Assembly: GCF_009299475.1 (NCBI RefSeq)
Contig: NZ_WBSN01000003.1
Coordinates: 62,001-126,000, forward strand
DNA length: 64,000 nucleotides
Source: Bifidobacterium avesanii
Lineage (GTDB): Bacteria; Actinomycetota; Actinomycetes; Actinomycetales; Bifidobacteriaceae
Direction: 5' to 3'
This document shows, one piece after another, positions 46,148-54,905 of this stretch. The notes beneath the pieces were generated by a model. The model was not told where the DNA came from. It saw only the letters and a program-made list of their open reading frames with translations, and did no database searches. How positions within the stretch are numbered: position 1 is the stretch's first letter; each line of letters opens with the position of its first letter. The position numbers and the translations under genes are program-made.

Positions 46148-46178
46148 TTAGACATCAGACGTCTGATGATAGTACTAT
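46148..46178 (+). promoter_or_regulatory. Promoter and NanR-type operator of the DUF4862-nanK-nanE operon
   Basis: Contains the perfect 16-bp palindrome CATCAGACGTCTGATG (46153-46168) between a -35-like TTAGAC (46148-46153) and a -10-like TACTAT (46173-46178). The same box recurs before the ABC importer and before the sialidase, and fits a GntR/FadR-type repressor. Confidence 0.75.
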
Positions 46179-46219
46179 GGAAATGCTCTCAGGCAACGGC
46201 ATTTCAAGGAGGAAACAGC

Positions 46220-47128
46220 ATGCCATCATTCGTCGTCGGCGCGTACGCGTCATTGCCGCAGGGGCGAGAAGCCCAGGAAACCTATTACGACCTGCTCGGC
46301 GAGCAGCCGTGGATCGCGGGCACCGAGCTGCCCTTCCCCGGCGACCTCGCGGACACCGCCGACCGCATCTGGCTGGCCGGGCACCTGCCCAAGCACTGGC
46401 GCGGCAACACCGTCACCGTCATCCCCGGCACCATGCAGCACGTGTGGAAGGACCCGAACTTCGGCCTCGCCAGCCCGGACGAGGACGGGCGCAAGGCCGC
46501 GCTCGCGTTCATGAAGCAACTGCGCGAGGCGCTCGCGGACTTCGCCCAGTGGCGCTCCAGCCAGGATGTCAAGTTCATCGAAATCCACTCCGCCCCCACG
46601 AGGACCGCCAGCCGCGACGCCATGGCCGCCTCGCTCGACGCCCTCGCGCAGTTCGACTGGTCCGGCGCCAAGCTGGTGATCGAGCACTGCGACAAGTACA
46701 TCGAGGGGCAGAAGCCGGAAAAGGGCTTCCTACCGATCGAGGACGAAATCGCATTGTGCGAGTCGGCCGGCATCGGGCTCACTGTGAACTGGGGACGCTC
46801 GGTGGTGGAGGGCCGCACGCCCGAAACCGCCGTGGAGCACGTGGAGGCCGCCGCGAAGGCCGGCGTGCTGAGCGGCCTCATGTTCTCCGGCGCCGGCCCG
46901 GAGGAGACCCAGTACGGCTACGGCTGGATCGACGGCCACCTGCCCATGAACCCGGACGAGCCCACCTCGCTCATGGACGCCGCCGCCATCAGGGCCGCCG
47001 TGCGCGCCGCGCAGACGCAGGGCCACCCGGTCGACTATCTGGGCGCCAAGGTGTGCGTGCCCAAGGACGCGACGGTCGAGGAGCGGCTCGGCTACCTCGC
47101 GCGCATCCACGAGGCGGTCGTCGCATGA
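46220..47128 (+). CDS. DUF4862 protein (TIM-barrel isomerase-like)
   Basis: A 302-residue cytosolic protein, first gene of the sialic-acid operon. It resembles xylose-isomerase-like TIM barrels of the DUF4862 family: FVVGAYASLP at the start, KFIEIHSAPTR (about residue 120), LVIEHCDKYIEGQKP (about 155) with likely metal ligands Glu, His and Asp, and VNWGRSVVEGR. Its reaction is unknown; mutarotation or handling of a modified sialic acid would fit the context. Strong RBS AAGGAGGA; overlaps the ROK gene (ATGA). Confidence 0.75.
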   Translation: MPSFVVGAYASLPQGREAQETYYDLLGEQPWIAGTELPFPGDLADTADRIWLAGHLPKHWRGNTVTVIPGTMQHVWKDPNFGLASPDEDGRKAALAFMKQLREALADFAQWRSSQDVKFIEIHSAPTRTASRDAMAASLDALAQFDWSGAKLVIEHCDKYIEGQKPEKGFLPIEDEIALCESAGIGLTVNWGRSVVEGRTPETAVEHVEAAAKAGVLSGLMFSGAGPEETQYGYGWIDGHLPMNPDEPTSLMDAAAIRAAVRAAQTQGHPVDYLGAKVCVPKDATVEERLGYLARIHEAVVA

Positions 47129-48111
47129 GCGCGGGGGCGCGCGCCGCCTCTCCCGTCTACCTGGCCTTCGACATCGGCGGCACCAAGGTCGCCTCGGGAT
47201 TCGTGACGTTGCCGGCGGACGGCGGGCCCGAGGTGACGGCCCGCTGCGAGATCCCGACCGAGGCCGCGCGCGGCGGCGAGGACCTGAAGAACCGCATCGT
47301 CGCCCTGGCCGTCCGCCAGCTCGAACGCGCCAAGGCTGAGGGCGTGGAGATCGCCGGCGTCGGCATTGCGGCGGCCGGCGTGCCGGACAGCGAGACCGGC
47401 GAGATCGTCTCCGCCACGGACATCCTGCCCGGGTGGCGCGGCCAGCGCATCTACGACGCGTTCGCCGCCGTGACCGACCTGCCGGTGTACATGATCGGCG
47501 ACGTGGGCGCGCACGGCATGGGCGAGGCGACGTACGGCGCCGGGCGCGGCGCGGGCGTGGTGCTCTCGATCGGCGTGGGCACCGGCATCGGCGGCGCGAT
47601 CGTGGTGGGCGGGCGCCTGTTCACCGGCGCGCATGGCGTGGCCGGCCATGCGGGTCATGTGCCGAGCGCGCTCGGGCGCGGCTTCCTGTGCTCGTGCGGC
47701 ACCCGCGAGGGGCACATCGAGCCGGTCGCCTCCGGCACGGGCCTGAAGGACCTCTACAACCGGCGCTGCGCGGAGGCCGGCGGCGAGAACCTCCCGGCGG
47801 CCGACGGCGCCGAAGTGGCCGCCCGCGCTGCCGCGGGAGAGGAGCTGGCCCGCCGCACGCTCGCCGACAGCGCCCGCGCGCTCGGCGAATGCGTCGGCGG
47901 CATGGGCAACCTCATCGACCCGGACGTGATCGTGGTCTCCGGCTCGGTCGTCAAGGCCGGTCCGATCTGGTGGGACGCCCTGCGAGCCGGATTCGCCGAT
48001 TCCGCGCTCGCGCTCGTCAGGCCGACGCCGCTCGTCGAGGGCGAGCTCGGCGGGGCGGCGCCGCTGATCGGCGCGGCGGCGGCGATCCACGGGCGTCTCG
48101 GGGCGCAATAG
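47125..48111 (+). CDS. nanK: ROK-family kinase, probable N-acetylmannosamine kinase
   Basis: A 328-residue ROK sugar kinase. The N-terminal ATP motif is FDIGGTKVASGF, the phosphate-binding GIGVGTGIGGAI is near residue 150, and the zinc-type site is GFLCSCGTREGHIEP (about 190), where the usual last Cys is His, with one residue more than the CxCGxxGxxE consensus. Sitting between the DUF4862 gene and nanE in a nan operon, phosphorylation of ManNAc is most likely. NagK-like activity cannot be excluded. Confidence 0.82.
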   Translation: MSAGARAASPVYLAFDIGGTKVASGFVTLPADGGPEVTARCEIPTEAARGGEDLKNRIVALAVRQLERAKAEGVEIAGVGIAAAGVPDSETGEIVSATDILPGWRGQRIYDAFAAVTDLPVYMIGDVGAHGMGEATYGAGRGAGVVLSIGVGTGIGGAIVVGGRLFTGAHGVAGHAGHVPSALGRGFLCSCGTREGHIEPVASGTGLKDLYNRRCAEAGGENLPAADGAEVAARAAAGEELARRTLADSARALGECVGGMGNLIDPDVIVVSGSVVKAGPIWWDALRAGFADSALALVRPTPLVEGELGGAAPLIGAAAAIHGRLGAQ

Positions 48112-48159
48112 AGCAGGGCAAGGCACAGAAGCAGGCCTGAACAACAGGAAGGAACCAAC

Positions 48160-48828
48160 ATGCATCAGGCAATCGAGAAGATCAAAGGTGGCCTCGTGGT
48201 GAGCTGCCAGGCGTATCCGGGCGAGCCGCTGCGCCACCCGGAGACCATGGCGCAGATGGCCATGGCGGCCGTGGAGGGCGGGGCCGTGGGCATCCGCTGC
48301 CAGGGGCTGGCGGACATCGCGGCCATCAAGGGGCAGGTGAGCGTGCCGGTGATCGGCATCTGGAAGGACGGCGAGGAGGGTGTGTACATCACGCCCACGC
48401 TGCGCCACGCCCGCTGCTGCGCGGCCGCCGGCGCGGACATCATCGCCATCGACGCGACCGGCCGCCCGCGCCCGGACGGGCTGACCTACGCCGAAACCGT
48501 GCACGCCCTGCACGACGAGGGCGTGGTCGTGATGGCCGACTGCGGCAGCTTCGCCGACGCCGAGCGCGCCGTGGAGGCCGGCACCGACATCATCTCCACC
48601 ACGCTGTCCGGCTACACCGGCGAGCGTCCCAAGACCGACGGCCCGGACTTCGAGCTGCTCGGCCAGATGATCGAGGCGTTCCCGGACGTGCCCGTGCTGT
48701 GCGAGGGACGCATCCACACGCCCGACCAGCTGCGGCGGGTCATGGCCACCGGCGCGTGGGCCGCGGTGGTGGGCACGGCGATCACGCATCCGACGACCAT
48801 CACGCGCTGGTTCGCGGCGAAGCTGTGA
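48160..48828 (+). CDS. nanE: N-acetylmannosamine-6-phosphate 2-epimerase
   Basis: Converts ManNAc-6-phosphate to GlcNAc-6-phosphate. The 222-residue TIM-barrel protein has LVVSCQAYPGEPLR at the start, VPVIGIWKDGEEGVYITPT (about residue 63), the IIAIDATGRPRPDG segment with catalytic-site residues, and the C-terminal phosphate-binding VLCEGRIHTPDQ and GAWAAVVGTAITHP. Good RBS (AGGAAGGAA). It ends the operon DUF4862-nanK-nanE; a hairpin lies 60 nt downstream. Confidence 0.95.
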   Translation: MHQAIEKIKGGLVVSCQAYPGEPLRHPETMAQMAMAAVEGGAVGIRCQGLADIAAIKGQVSVPVIGIWKDGEEGVYITPTLRHARCCAAAGADIIAIDATGRPRPDGLTYAETVHALHDEGVVVMADCGSFADAERAVEAGTDIISTTLSGYTGERPKTDGPDFELLGQMIEAFPDVPVLCEGRIHTPDQLRRVMATGAWAAVVGTAITHPTTITRWFAAKL

Positions 48829-48888
48829 GCGGGGGCGGATGCCGCAACGAGGCGGCTCCGCTGGAAAACGCGTGAAACGATTGACGCC

Positions 48889-48926
48889 GCCGTCCGTGAA
48901 TCCCTACCATGGATTTCATGGACGGC
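48889..48926 (+). terminator. Hairpin after nanE
   Basis: GCCGTCCGTGAA pairs with TTCATGGACGGC around a 14-nt loop, without T-run. The 472-nt gap from nanE to the binding protein further contains the NanR-box promoter at 49119 and a small 5'-UTR hairpin around 49170-49220; no gene. Confidence 0.5.
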
Positions 48927-49118
48927 GATCGTCGTTCAGTCAACAAAAGAACAGACAACTGACGTCATATTCCATGAATGCGAATCATGGACCCAACCGG
49001 CCGGCATCACCGTGAAGGCAAGCGTGGAGGCTTGCAGCACCAGCGATATCCGGCGCCGAACAATGAGCATCAGGGCGAGCGGAAGGATCCCGTCGAGTGA
49101 ATGTCCAAACACGCCGAC

Positions 49119-49147
49119 TTGAAATCAGACATCAGACGTCTTACCAT
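49119..49147 (+). promoter_or_regulatory. Promoter and NanR-type operator of the importer operon
   Basis: TTGAAA (49119-49124), 17 nt, TACCAT (49142-49147). The box CATCAGACGTCTTACC (49130-49145) covers spacer and -10 and matches the palindrome at 46153 at 12 of 16 positions. The mRNA leader would be about 150 nt. Confidence 0.7.
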
Positions 49148-49300
49148 TAAGGAGGTTCGACAACGACGTTAACGGTTCTCACAGGACCCCCATCCGAACG
49201 ATCGGCATGGCGAGAACCCGTATCAACAACGACACGCAGGAAAGGATCACGTCGCAGTTCGAACGATGGTCCGACATTCACTCAACGAAGAGGAGAACCC

Positions 49301-50860
49301 ATGTTCAGGAGAAACGGAAAGTTCAAGGCCGGTGTGGCCGCAGCGGTCGCCGGCCTCATGCTGCTCGCCGGATGCGGCGGCGGCAACGCCCAGACCACGG
49401 TGAAGACCGGCACGTCCGTGGCCGACACCATCACCGCGCAGGTCGCCTACGCCAGCCGCGACTTCAGCCCGACCACCTCGGGCGCGCTGCCGCTGGCCGC
49501 CAACTGGCACGTCACCGAGCCGCTGTACGCCCTCGACTACACCACCTACGAGCCGTACGCCGCCCTCGCCAAGGGCGATCCGCAGAAGGTGTCCGACACC
49601 GAGTACGTCGTCACCCTGCGCGACGGCGCCAAGTTCTCCGACGGCACCGCCGTCACCGCCAAGGACGTGGTGAGCTCCTACGAGCGCTCCACCGCCTCCG
49701 GCTCCCTGTACATCTCGATGCTCGACTTCATCGACTCCGTGGAGGCCAAGTCCGACACCGAGGTCACCTTCAAGCTCACCAAGGCCTTCCCGCTGTTCCA
49801 GCAGCGCCTGGCCCTCATCCCGATCGTGCCGACCGCCAAGTCCAACGACGAGCTCAAGAGCATGCCCACCGGCTCCGGCCCGTGGAAGTACACCGAGATC
49901 ACCGACCAGCAGGTCAAGTTCGAGAAGAACGACCAGTACAACGGCCAGTACCCGGCCCAGACCAAGTACATGGTGTGGAACGTGACCGTGGACGACACCG
50001 CCCGCGTCACCGCCATGCAGGGCGGCAAGACGGACATCATGGAGATGGTCCCGGCCCAGGCCTTCCAGACCCTCCAGTCCTCCGGCTCCGAACTGCAGAC
50101 CGCACAGGGCTTCAACCTGCCGTTCCTCATGTTCAACACCAAGCAGAAGCCGTTCAACGACAAGCGCGTCCGCCAGGCCGTGTTCTACGCGATCGACGTC
50201 GACAAGCTCATCTCCAACCAGATGAGCGGCCAGGCCGAAGCCGCCACGAGCTTCCTGCCCAAGGACTCCAGCTACTACAACCAGGCCAAGAACGTGTACA
50301 CCAAGGACACCGCCAAGGCCAAGGAGCTGCTCGCCGCGGCCGGCGTGACCACCCCGATCAGCTTCACGCTGTACACCACCGACCACTCCTGGATCACCCA
50401 GCTGGCCCCGCAGATCAAGAACGACCTCGCCGAGATCGGCATGAACGTGGACATCCAGTCCATGAAGTCCTCCGCCCTGTACCCGTCCGTCACGGACAAG
50501 GACGACGCCGACTACTCCATGGTCCTCGCCCCCGGCGACCCGTCCGTGTTCGGCAACGATCCCGACCTGCTCATGAACTGGTGGTACGGCGACAACGCCT
50601 GGACCAAGCAGCGCTCCTTCTGGAAGGGCTCCGACGGCTACACCCAGCTGCACGAGCTCATGGACAAGGCCCTCGCCTCCTCCTCCGACTCGGAGCGCCA
50701 GACCTACTGGAACCAGTGCTACGACTTGCTCTCCGAGGAGCTGCCGCTCTACCCGCTGTTCCACCGCAAGACAACCACGGCCGTCAAGAAGGGCGTCTTC
50801 TCGTCCTGGGGCGCCATCGGCTCCACCGGCATCAACCTGATCAAGGCCAAGCTGAACTGA
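49301..50860 (+). CDS. nanB: ABC importer substrate-binding lipoprotein, probable sialic-acid/sialyl-glycan binding
   Basis: A 519-residue family-5 (oligopeptide-type) extracellular binding protein. The lipoprotein signal ends LMLLAGCGGG with lipobox Cys at residue 28. The SBP_bac_5 features follow: YEPYAALAKGDP, TLRDGAKFSDGTAVTAKDVV (about residue 105), and PFNDKRVRQAVFYAID (about 285). In B. breve a comparable importer in the nan cluster takes up sialic acid; here the substrate is inferred. First gene of the importer-lyase-nagBA unit. A strong hairpin follows before the permease gene. Confidence 0.85.
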   Translation: MFRRNGKFKAGVAAAVAGLMLLAGCGGGNAQTTVKTGTSVADTITAQVAYASRDFSPTTSGALPLAANWHVTEPLYALDYTTYEPYAALAKGDPQKVSDTEYVVTLRDGAKFSDGTAVTAKDVVSSYERSTASGSLYISMLDFIDSVEAKSDTEVTFKLTKAFPLFQQRLALIPIVPTAKSNDELKSMPTGSGPWKYTEITDQQVKFEKNDQYNGQYPAQTKYMVWNVTVDDTARVTAMQGGKTDIMEMVPAQAFQTLQSSGSELQTAQGFNLPFLMFNTKQKPFNDKRVRQAVFYAIDVDKLISNQMSGQAEAATSFLPKDSSYYNQAKNVYTKDTAKAKELLAAAGVTTPISFTLYTTDHSWITQLAPQIKNDLAEIGMNVDIQSMKSSALYPSVTDKDDADYSMVLAPGDPSVFGNDPDLLMNWWYGDNAWTKQRSFWKGSDGYTQLHELMDKALASSSDSERQTYWNQCYDLLSEELPLYPLFHRKTTTAVKKGVFSSWGAIGSTGINLIKAKLN

Positions 50861-50910
50861 CATCCATCCACGGCATCGTCCCGCCCGTGACGCGGGTCTG
50901 ACAGGGAATC

Positions 50911-50948
50911 GGGGGAGTCCCTTCGGGGAAACCCGGAGGGACTCCCCC
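50911..50948 (+). terminator. Attenuator/stabiliser hairpin after the binding-protein gene
   Basis: Perfect 12-bp stem GGGGGAGTCCCT/AGGGACTCCCCC with a 14-nt loop, followed by TTCCC. Such hairpins often give more binding protein than permease from one operon. Confidence 0.75.
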
Positions 50949-51006
50949 TTCCCATGCCCGGAACCGCCCGCGGCGGCGATGCGAAGCATAGGAGCTTTGA
51001 AGCAAA

Positions 51007-51963
51007 GTGAGCAATCTGTTACGACTGTTGGGCAGGCGCCTGATCGCCCTGCCGTTCATGGCATTCGGAGTCACCTTCCTGGTGTTCTTCCTGATGTCCT
51101 TCTCCCAGTATGATCCCGCGGTCGCCGCGCTCGGCGAGAACTCCACTCCGGAGGCGCTGGCTGCGTTCCGCCACGAAATGGGCTACGACCTGCCGTGGTG
51201 GGAGCAGTTCTTCAACTACATCGCCGGCCTGTTCCACGGCGACATGGGCGTGTACGGCGTCAACAAGGACTCCGTCGCGGCCCGCGTCGGCCAGGCGTTC
51301 CCGGTCACCCTGCAGCTGACGTTCATCGGCCTGATCATCGCGATCATCTTCGCGATCATCTTCGGCGTGCTCGCCGCCCTGTACCGCGACACGTGGGTCG
51401 ACCAGCTCATCCGCGTGGTCTCCATCATCGCCATCGCCACCCCGTCCTTCTGGCTGGGCGTGCTGCTCATCTACGTGCTGCAGATCAAGATGGCCCTCCT
51501 GCCCGGCTCCGGCGACCTCGTGCCGTTCACGCAGGACCCCGGCGCCTACCTCGCCCGCATGGCCATGCCGTCCTTCGCGCTCGGCCTGCCCGTCGCCGGC
51601 CAGCTCACCCGCATCATCCGAACCTCCATGGTCGAGGAGCTCGACAAGGACTACGTGCGCACCGCCATCGGCGCGGGCGTGCCCAAGCGCGTCGTCGTGG
51701 CCCGCAACGTGTTCCGCAACGCCCTGATCACCCCGGTGACCACCCTCGGCATGAAGATCGGCTACCTCATGGGCGGCGCGATCGTCATCGAGGTCATCTT
51801 CGCCCTGCCCGGCATGGGCACCGCGATGTTCGACGGCATCAACGGCAACCAGCCGATGCTCGTCCAGGGCGTGGTGCTCGTGGTGGCCCTCGCGTTCATC
51901 ATCATCAACATCATCGTTGATCTGCTCTACGTGCTGATCAACCCGCGAATCAGGACGGTGTGA
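51007..51963 (+). CDS. nanC: ABC importer permease (DppB type)
   Basis: A 318-residue inner-membrane permease with six hydrophobic segments. FMAFGVTFLVFFLMSF is the first; the EAA-type cytoplasmic loop is KDYVRTAIGAGVPKRVVVARNVFRNAL (seen as KDYVRTAIGAG and RVVVARNVFRNAL, about residue 220). It is of the oligopeptide DppB/OppB type. The start is GTG (MSNLLRLLGRR). It overlaps the next gene by 4 nt. Confidence 0.88.
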   Translation: MSNLLRLLGRRLIALPFMAFGVTFLVFFLMSFSQYDPAVAALGENSTPEALAAFRHEMGYDLPWWEQFFNYIAGLFHGDMGVYGVNKDSVAARVGQAFPVTLQLTFIGLIIAIIFAIIFGVLAALYRDTWVDQLIRVVSIIAIATPSFWLGVLLIYVLQIKMALLPGSGDLVPFTQDPGAYLARMAMPSFALGLPVAGQLTRIIRTSMVEELDKDYVRTAIGAGVPKRVVVARNVFRNALITPVTTLGMKIGYLMGGAIVIEVIFALPGMGTAMFDGINGNQPMLVQGVVLVVALAFIIINIIVDLLYVLINPRIRTV

Positions 51964-54020
51964 CGATGCTCTTCGGAAAGAACAAGGTCGCCGAGGCCGC
52001 AAGCCAGCCCGGCGTCAAATTCAATCGCTTCAGCAAGATGACCGTGGGCAGCCGCATCTCCTTCGTGGTGATCGCGCTGCTGGTGATCTGCGCCGTCTTC
52101 GCGCCCGTGCTGGCCCCGCACGACCCGCTCGCGATCACCACGAGCTACCAGGCGCCCACCGGCGAGCACTGGTTCGGCACCGACAACCTCGGCCGCGACG
52201 TGCTCTCCCGCGTGCTGTACGGCGCCCGCTACTCGCTGGTCATCGGCCTGAGCTCCATCGCCTTCGCCCTCGTCGTCGGCTCCCTGATCGGCGCCCTCGC
52301 GGCCGTGACCCGCACATGGATCTCCGAGCTCATCATGCGCGTCATCGACGTGTTCATGTCCGTGCCGGGCATCGCCCTCGCGGCCGTGTTCGTCTCGATC
52401 CTCGGCCAGTCGATGATCGGCATCATCATCTCCATCGGCGTGCTGTACGTGCCGCAGATCGCCCGCATCGTGCGCGCGAACATCATCAGCGAATACGGCA
52501 AGGACTACGTGCGCGCGGTCATCGTCTCCGGCGCCCGCGCCCCGTGGATCCTCTACAAGCACGTCATGCGCAACATCGCCGCCCCGGTCATGGTGTTCAC
52601 CACCCTGTCCGTCGCCGACGCGATCGTGTTCGAGGCGTCACTGTCCTTCATCAACGCCGGCATCCCCGAGCCCACCCCCACCTGGGGCAACATCCTGTCC
52701 TCCGCGAAGGCCGGCGTGATCTTCGGCTACTGGTGGCAGGCCATGTTCCCGGGCCTCGCGATCATGATCACCGTGCTGTGCCTCAACATCCTGTCCGAGG
52801 GCATCACCGACGCCATGGTGGCCGCCCCGACCGCGCCGATCGCCAAGACCGCCGCCGACGCCGAGGCCGAGCGCAAGGAGGACCGCATCCTCACCGACCC
52901 GGTCGCCGCGTACAAGATGCAGGCCGAGTCCCTCGCCGAGTCGCTGGCCGCGCTCAAGGCCGCCGAACTCAGGCGCACCGACCGCTTCGAGCCCAAGAGC
53001 ACCGAGCCGCCGGTCATCGAGGTCAAGAACCTGTGCATCAAGTTCCCGCGCCACGGCGACGTGAACGTGGTGGACCACGTGAGCTTCGCGGTGCGCCCCG
53101 GCGAGACCATGGGCCTCGTGGGCGAGTCCGGCTGCGGCAAGTCCATCACCTCGCTGGCCATCATGGGCCTGCTGGACCCGAAGGCCGAGATCAGCGGCGA
53201 GATCCTGTTCGACGGCAAGAACCTCGTGGGCATGAGTCCCAAGGAGCACAACGCCCTGCGCGGCCACGAGATCGCCATGATCTACCAGGACGCCCTCTCC
53301 TCGCTCAACCCGTCCATGCTCATCAAGGCGCAGATGAAGCAGCTCACCTCCCGCGGCGGCACCCGCAGCGCCGAGGAGCTGCTCGAGCTCGTGGGCCTCG
53401 ACCCCAAGCGCACGCTGGAGTCGTACCCGCACGAGCTGTCCGGCGGCCAGCGCCAGCGCGTGCTCATCGCCATGGCCCTGACCCGCGACCCGAAGCTCAT
53501 CATCGCCGACGAGCCCACCACGGCCCTCGACGTGACCGTGCAGAAGCAGGTCATCGACCTGCTGAACGAGCTGCGCGAGAAGCTCGGCTTCGCGATGGTC
53601 TTCGTCTCGCACGACCTCGCGCTCGTGGCCAAGGTGGCGCACTCCATCACCGTCATGTACGCCGGCCAGGTCGTCGAGCAGGGCTCCACCAGGGAGATCC
53701 TCACCGACCCCCGCCACGAGTACACCCGCGGCCTGCTCGGCTCCGTCACCTCCATCGAGGCCGGCGCCGGAAGGCTCCACCAGGTGCCCGGCACCGTGCC
53801 GTCCCCGGCGGACTTCCCGAAGGGCGACCGCTTCGCGCCGCGCTCCAGCCACCCGGACGTGGGCCTCAACACCCGCCCGATCTTCAAGCAGGTGCCCGGC
53901 ACGTACCACTTCTACGCGGCCCTGCCGCCGGACGCGGACGTCACGCCGGCGCCGTCGGCGGAACCGGCCGCGGCCGTTGACGCCCCGACAGCCATCAGCA
54001 AGGAAGGAGATGCCCGATGA
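51960..54020 (+). CDS. nanD: Fused ABC permease-ATPase (DppC-DppD type)
   Basis: A 686-residue fusion. Residues 1-285 are a DppC-like permease (GTDNLGRDVLSRVLYGAR about residue 73; EAA loop KDYVRAVIVSGARAPW about 180). A charged linker (290-350) leads to an ATPase domain with Walker A GESGCGKS (about 388), signature LSGGQRQRV (about 498) and Walker B LIIADEPTTALD (about 515). The C-terminal tail carries the OppD-type LTDPRHEYTRGLL region. The start is GTG, with an ATG two codons later. NanD fused this way is known in B. breve. Confidence 0.87.
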   Translation: MTMLFGKNKVAEAASQPGVKFNRFSKMTVGSRISFVVIALLVICAVFAPVLAPHDPLAITTSYQAPTGEHWFGTDNLGRDVLSRVLYGARYSLVIGLSSIAFALVVGSLIGALAAVTRTWISELIMRVIDVFMSVPGIALAAVFVSILGQSMIGIIISIGVLYVPQIARIVRANIISEYGKDYVRAVIVSGARAPWILYKHVMRNIAAPVMVFTTLSVADAIVFEASLSFINAGIPEPTPTWGNILSSAKAGVIFGYWWQAMFPGLAIMITVLCLNILSEGITDAMVAAPTAPIAKTAADAEAERKEDRILTDPVAAYKMQAESLAESLAALKAAELRRTDRFEPKSTEPPVIEVKNLCIKFPRHGDVNVVDHVSFAVRPGETMGLVGESGCGKSITSLAIMGLLDPKAEISGEILFDGKNLVGMSPKEHNALRGHEIAMIYQDALSSLNPSMLIKAQMKQLTSRGGTRSAEELLELVGLDPKRTLESYPHELSGGQRQRVLIAMALTRDPKLIIADEPTTALDVTVQKQVIDLLNELREKLGFAMVFVSHDLALVAKVAHSITVMYAGQVVEQGSTREILTDPRHEYTRGLLGSVTSIEAGAGRLHQVPGTVPSPADFPKGDRFAPRSSHPDVGLNTRPIFKQVPGTYHFYAALPPDADVTPAPSAEPAAAVDAPTAISKEGDAR

Positions 54021-54844
54021 GCAAGGATCCGAACGTGCCGATCATCGAGCTCAAGGACGTCGAGGTGGTCTTCACCACCCGCGCCGGCTCGGGACTGTTC
54101 CACAAGAACAAGATCACCGCCGTCAACAAGGTGAACCTGAAGCTCATGCCCGGCCAGACCATCGGCATCGTCGGCGAGTCCGGCTGCGGCAAGTCCACCA
54201 CGGCCAACGTGATGTGCGGCCTGCAGCAGGCCACCTCCGGCCAGGTGCTCTTCAAGGGGCAGGACGTGACCCACCGCACCGCCAAGGAGCGCATGGAGAT
54301 CGGCCGCGTGGTGTCCGTGGTCTTCCAGGACCCGGCCACCGCCCTCAACGCTCGCATGAGCGTGATCGACCAGCTCATCGACCCGCTCGTGGTGCACAAG
54401 CTCGGCTCCAAGGCCGACCGCGACAAGCGCGCCCGCGAACTCATCCGCATGGTCGGCCTGCCGACCTCGGTGCTCGGCGCCCTGCCCGGCCAGCTGTCCG
54501 GCGGCCAGCGCCAGCGCGTCGCCATCGCCCGCGCCCTGTCACTGAGCCCCGACGCGATCATCGCGGACGAGCCGACCTCCGCGCTGGACGTCTCCGTGCG
54601 TGCGCAGATCCTCAACCTGCTGTCGGACCTCAAGAAGACGCTCGGCCTATCGATGGTGTTCATCAGCCACGACATCCAGACCGTCCGGTACATCTCCGAC
54701 GAGGTCATGGTCATGAACCGCGGTTCCGTCGTCGAACGCGGCAAGACCATGGACGTGATGCGCAACCCGCAGGACGAGTACACCAGGATCCTCATGGGCG
54801 CCGCGCCCTCCCTGCTGCATCCGACCGCCGCCGAATGCGCCTGA
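54017..54844 (+). CDS. nanF: ABC importer ATPase (DppF type)
   Basis: A 275-residue ATPase with Walker A GIVGESGCGKSTTA (about residue 52), signature LSGGQRQRVAIARAL (about 160), Walker B IIADEPTSALD (about 180) and the switch His in SHDIQTV. It pairs with the ATPase half of the fused protein, to which it is translationally coupled (ATGA overlap). nanA starts 61 nt downstream. Confidence 0.9.
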   Translation: MSKDPNVPIIELKDVEVVFTTRAGSGLFHKNKITAVNKVNLKLMPGQTIGIVGESGCGKSTTANVMCGLQQATSGQVLFKGQDVTHRTAKERMEIGRVVSVVFQDPATALNARMSVIDQLIDPLVVHKLGSKADRDKRARELIRMVGLPTSVLGALPGQLSGGQRQRVAIARALSLSPDAIIADEPTSALDVSVRAQILNLLSDLKKTLGLSMVFISHDIQTVRYISDEVMVMNRGSVVERGKTMDVMRNPQDEYTRILMGAAPSLLHPTAAECA

Positions 54845-54905
54845 CGCCGCCGTCAACCATCCATCACCATCAGCGACAACGAGACAACACAAAGGACAAA
54901 CCATC

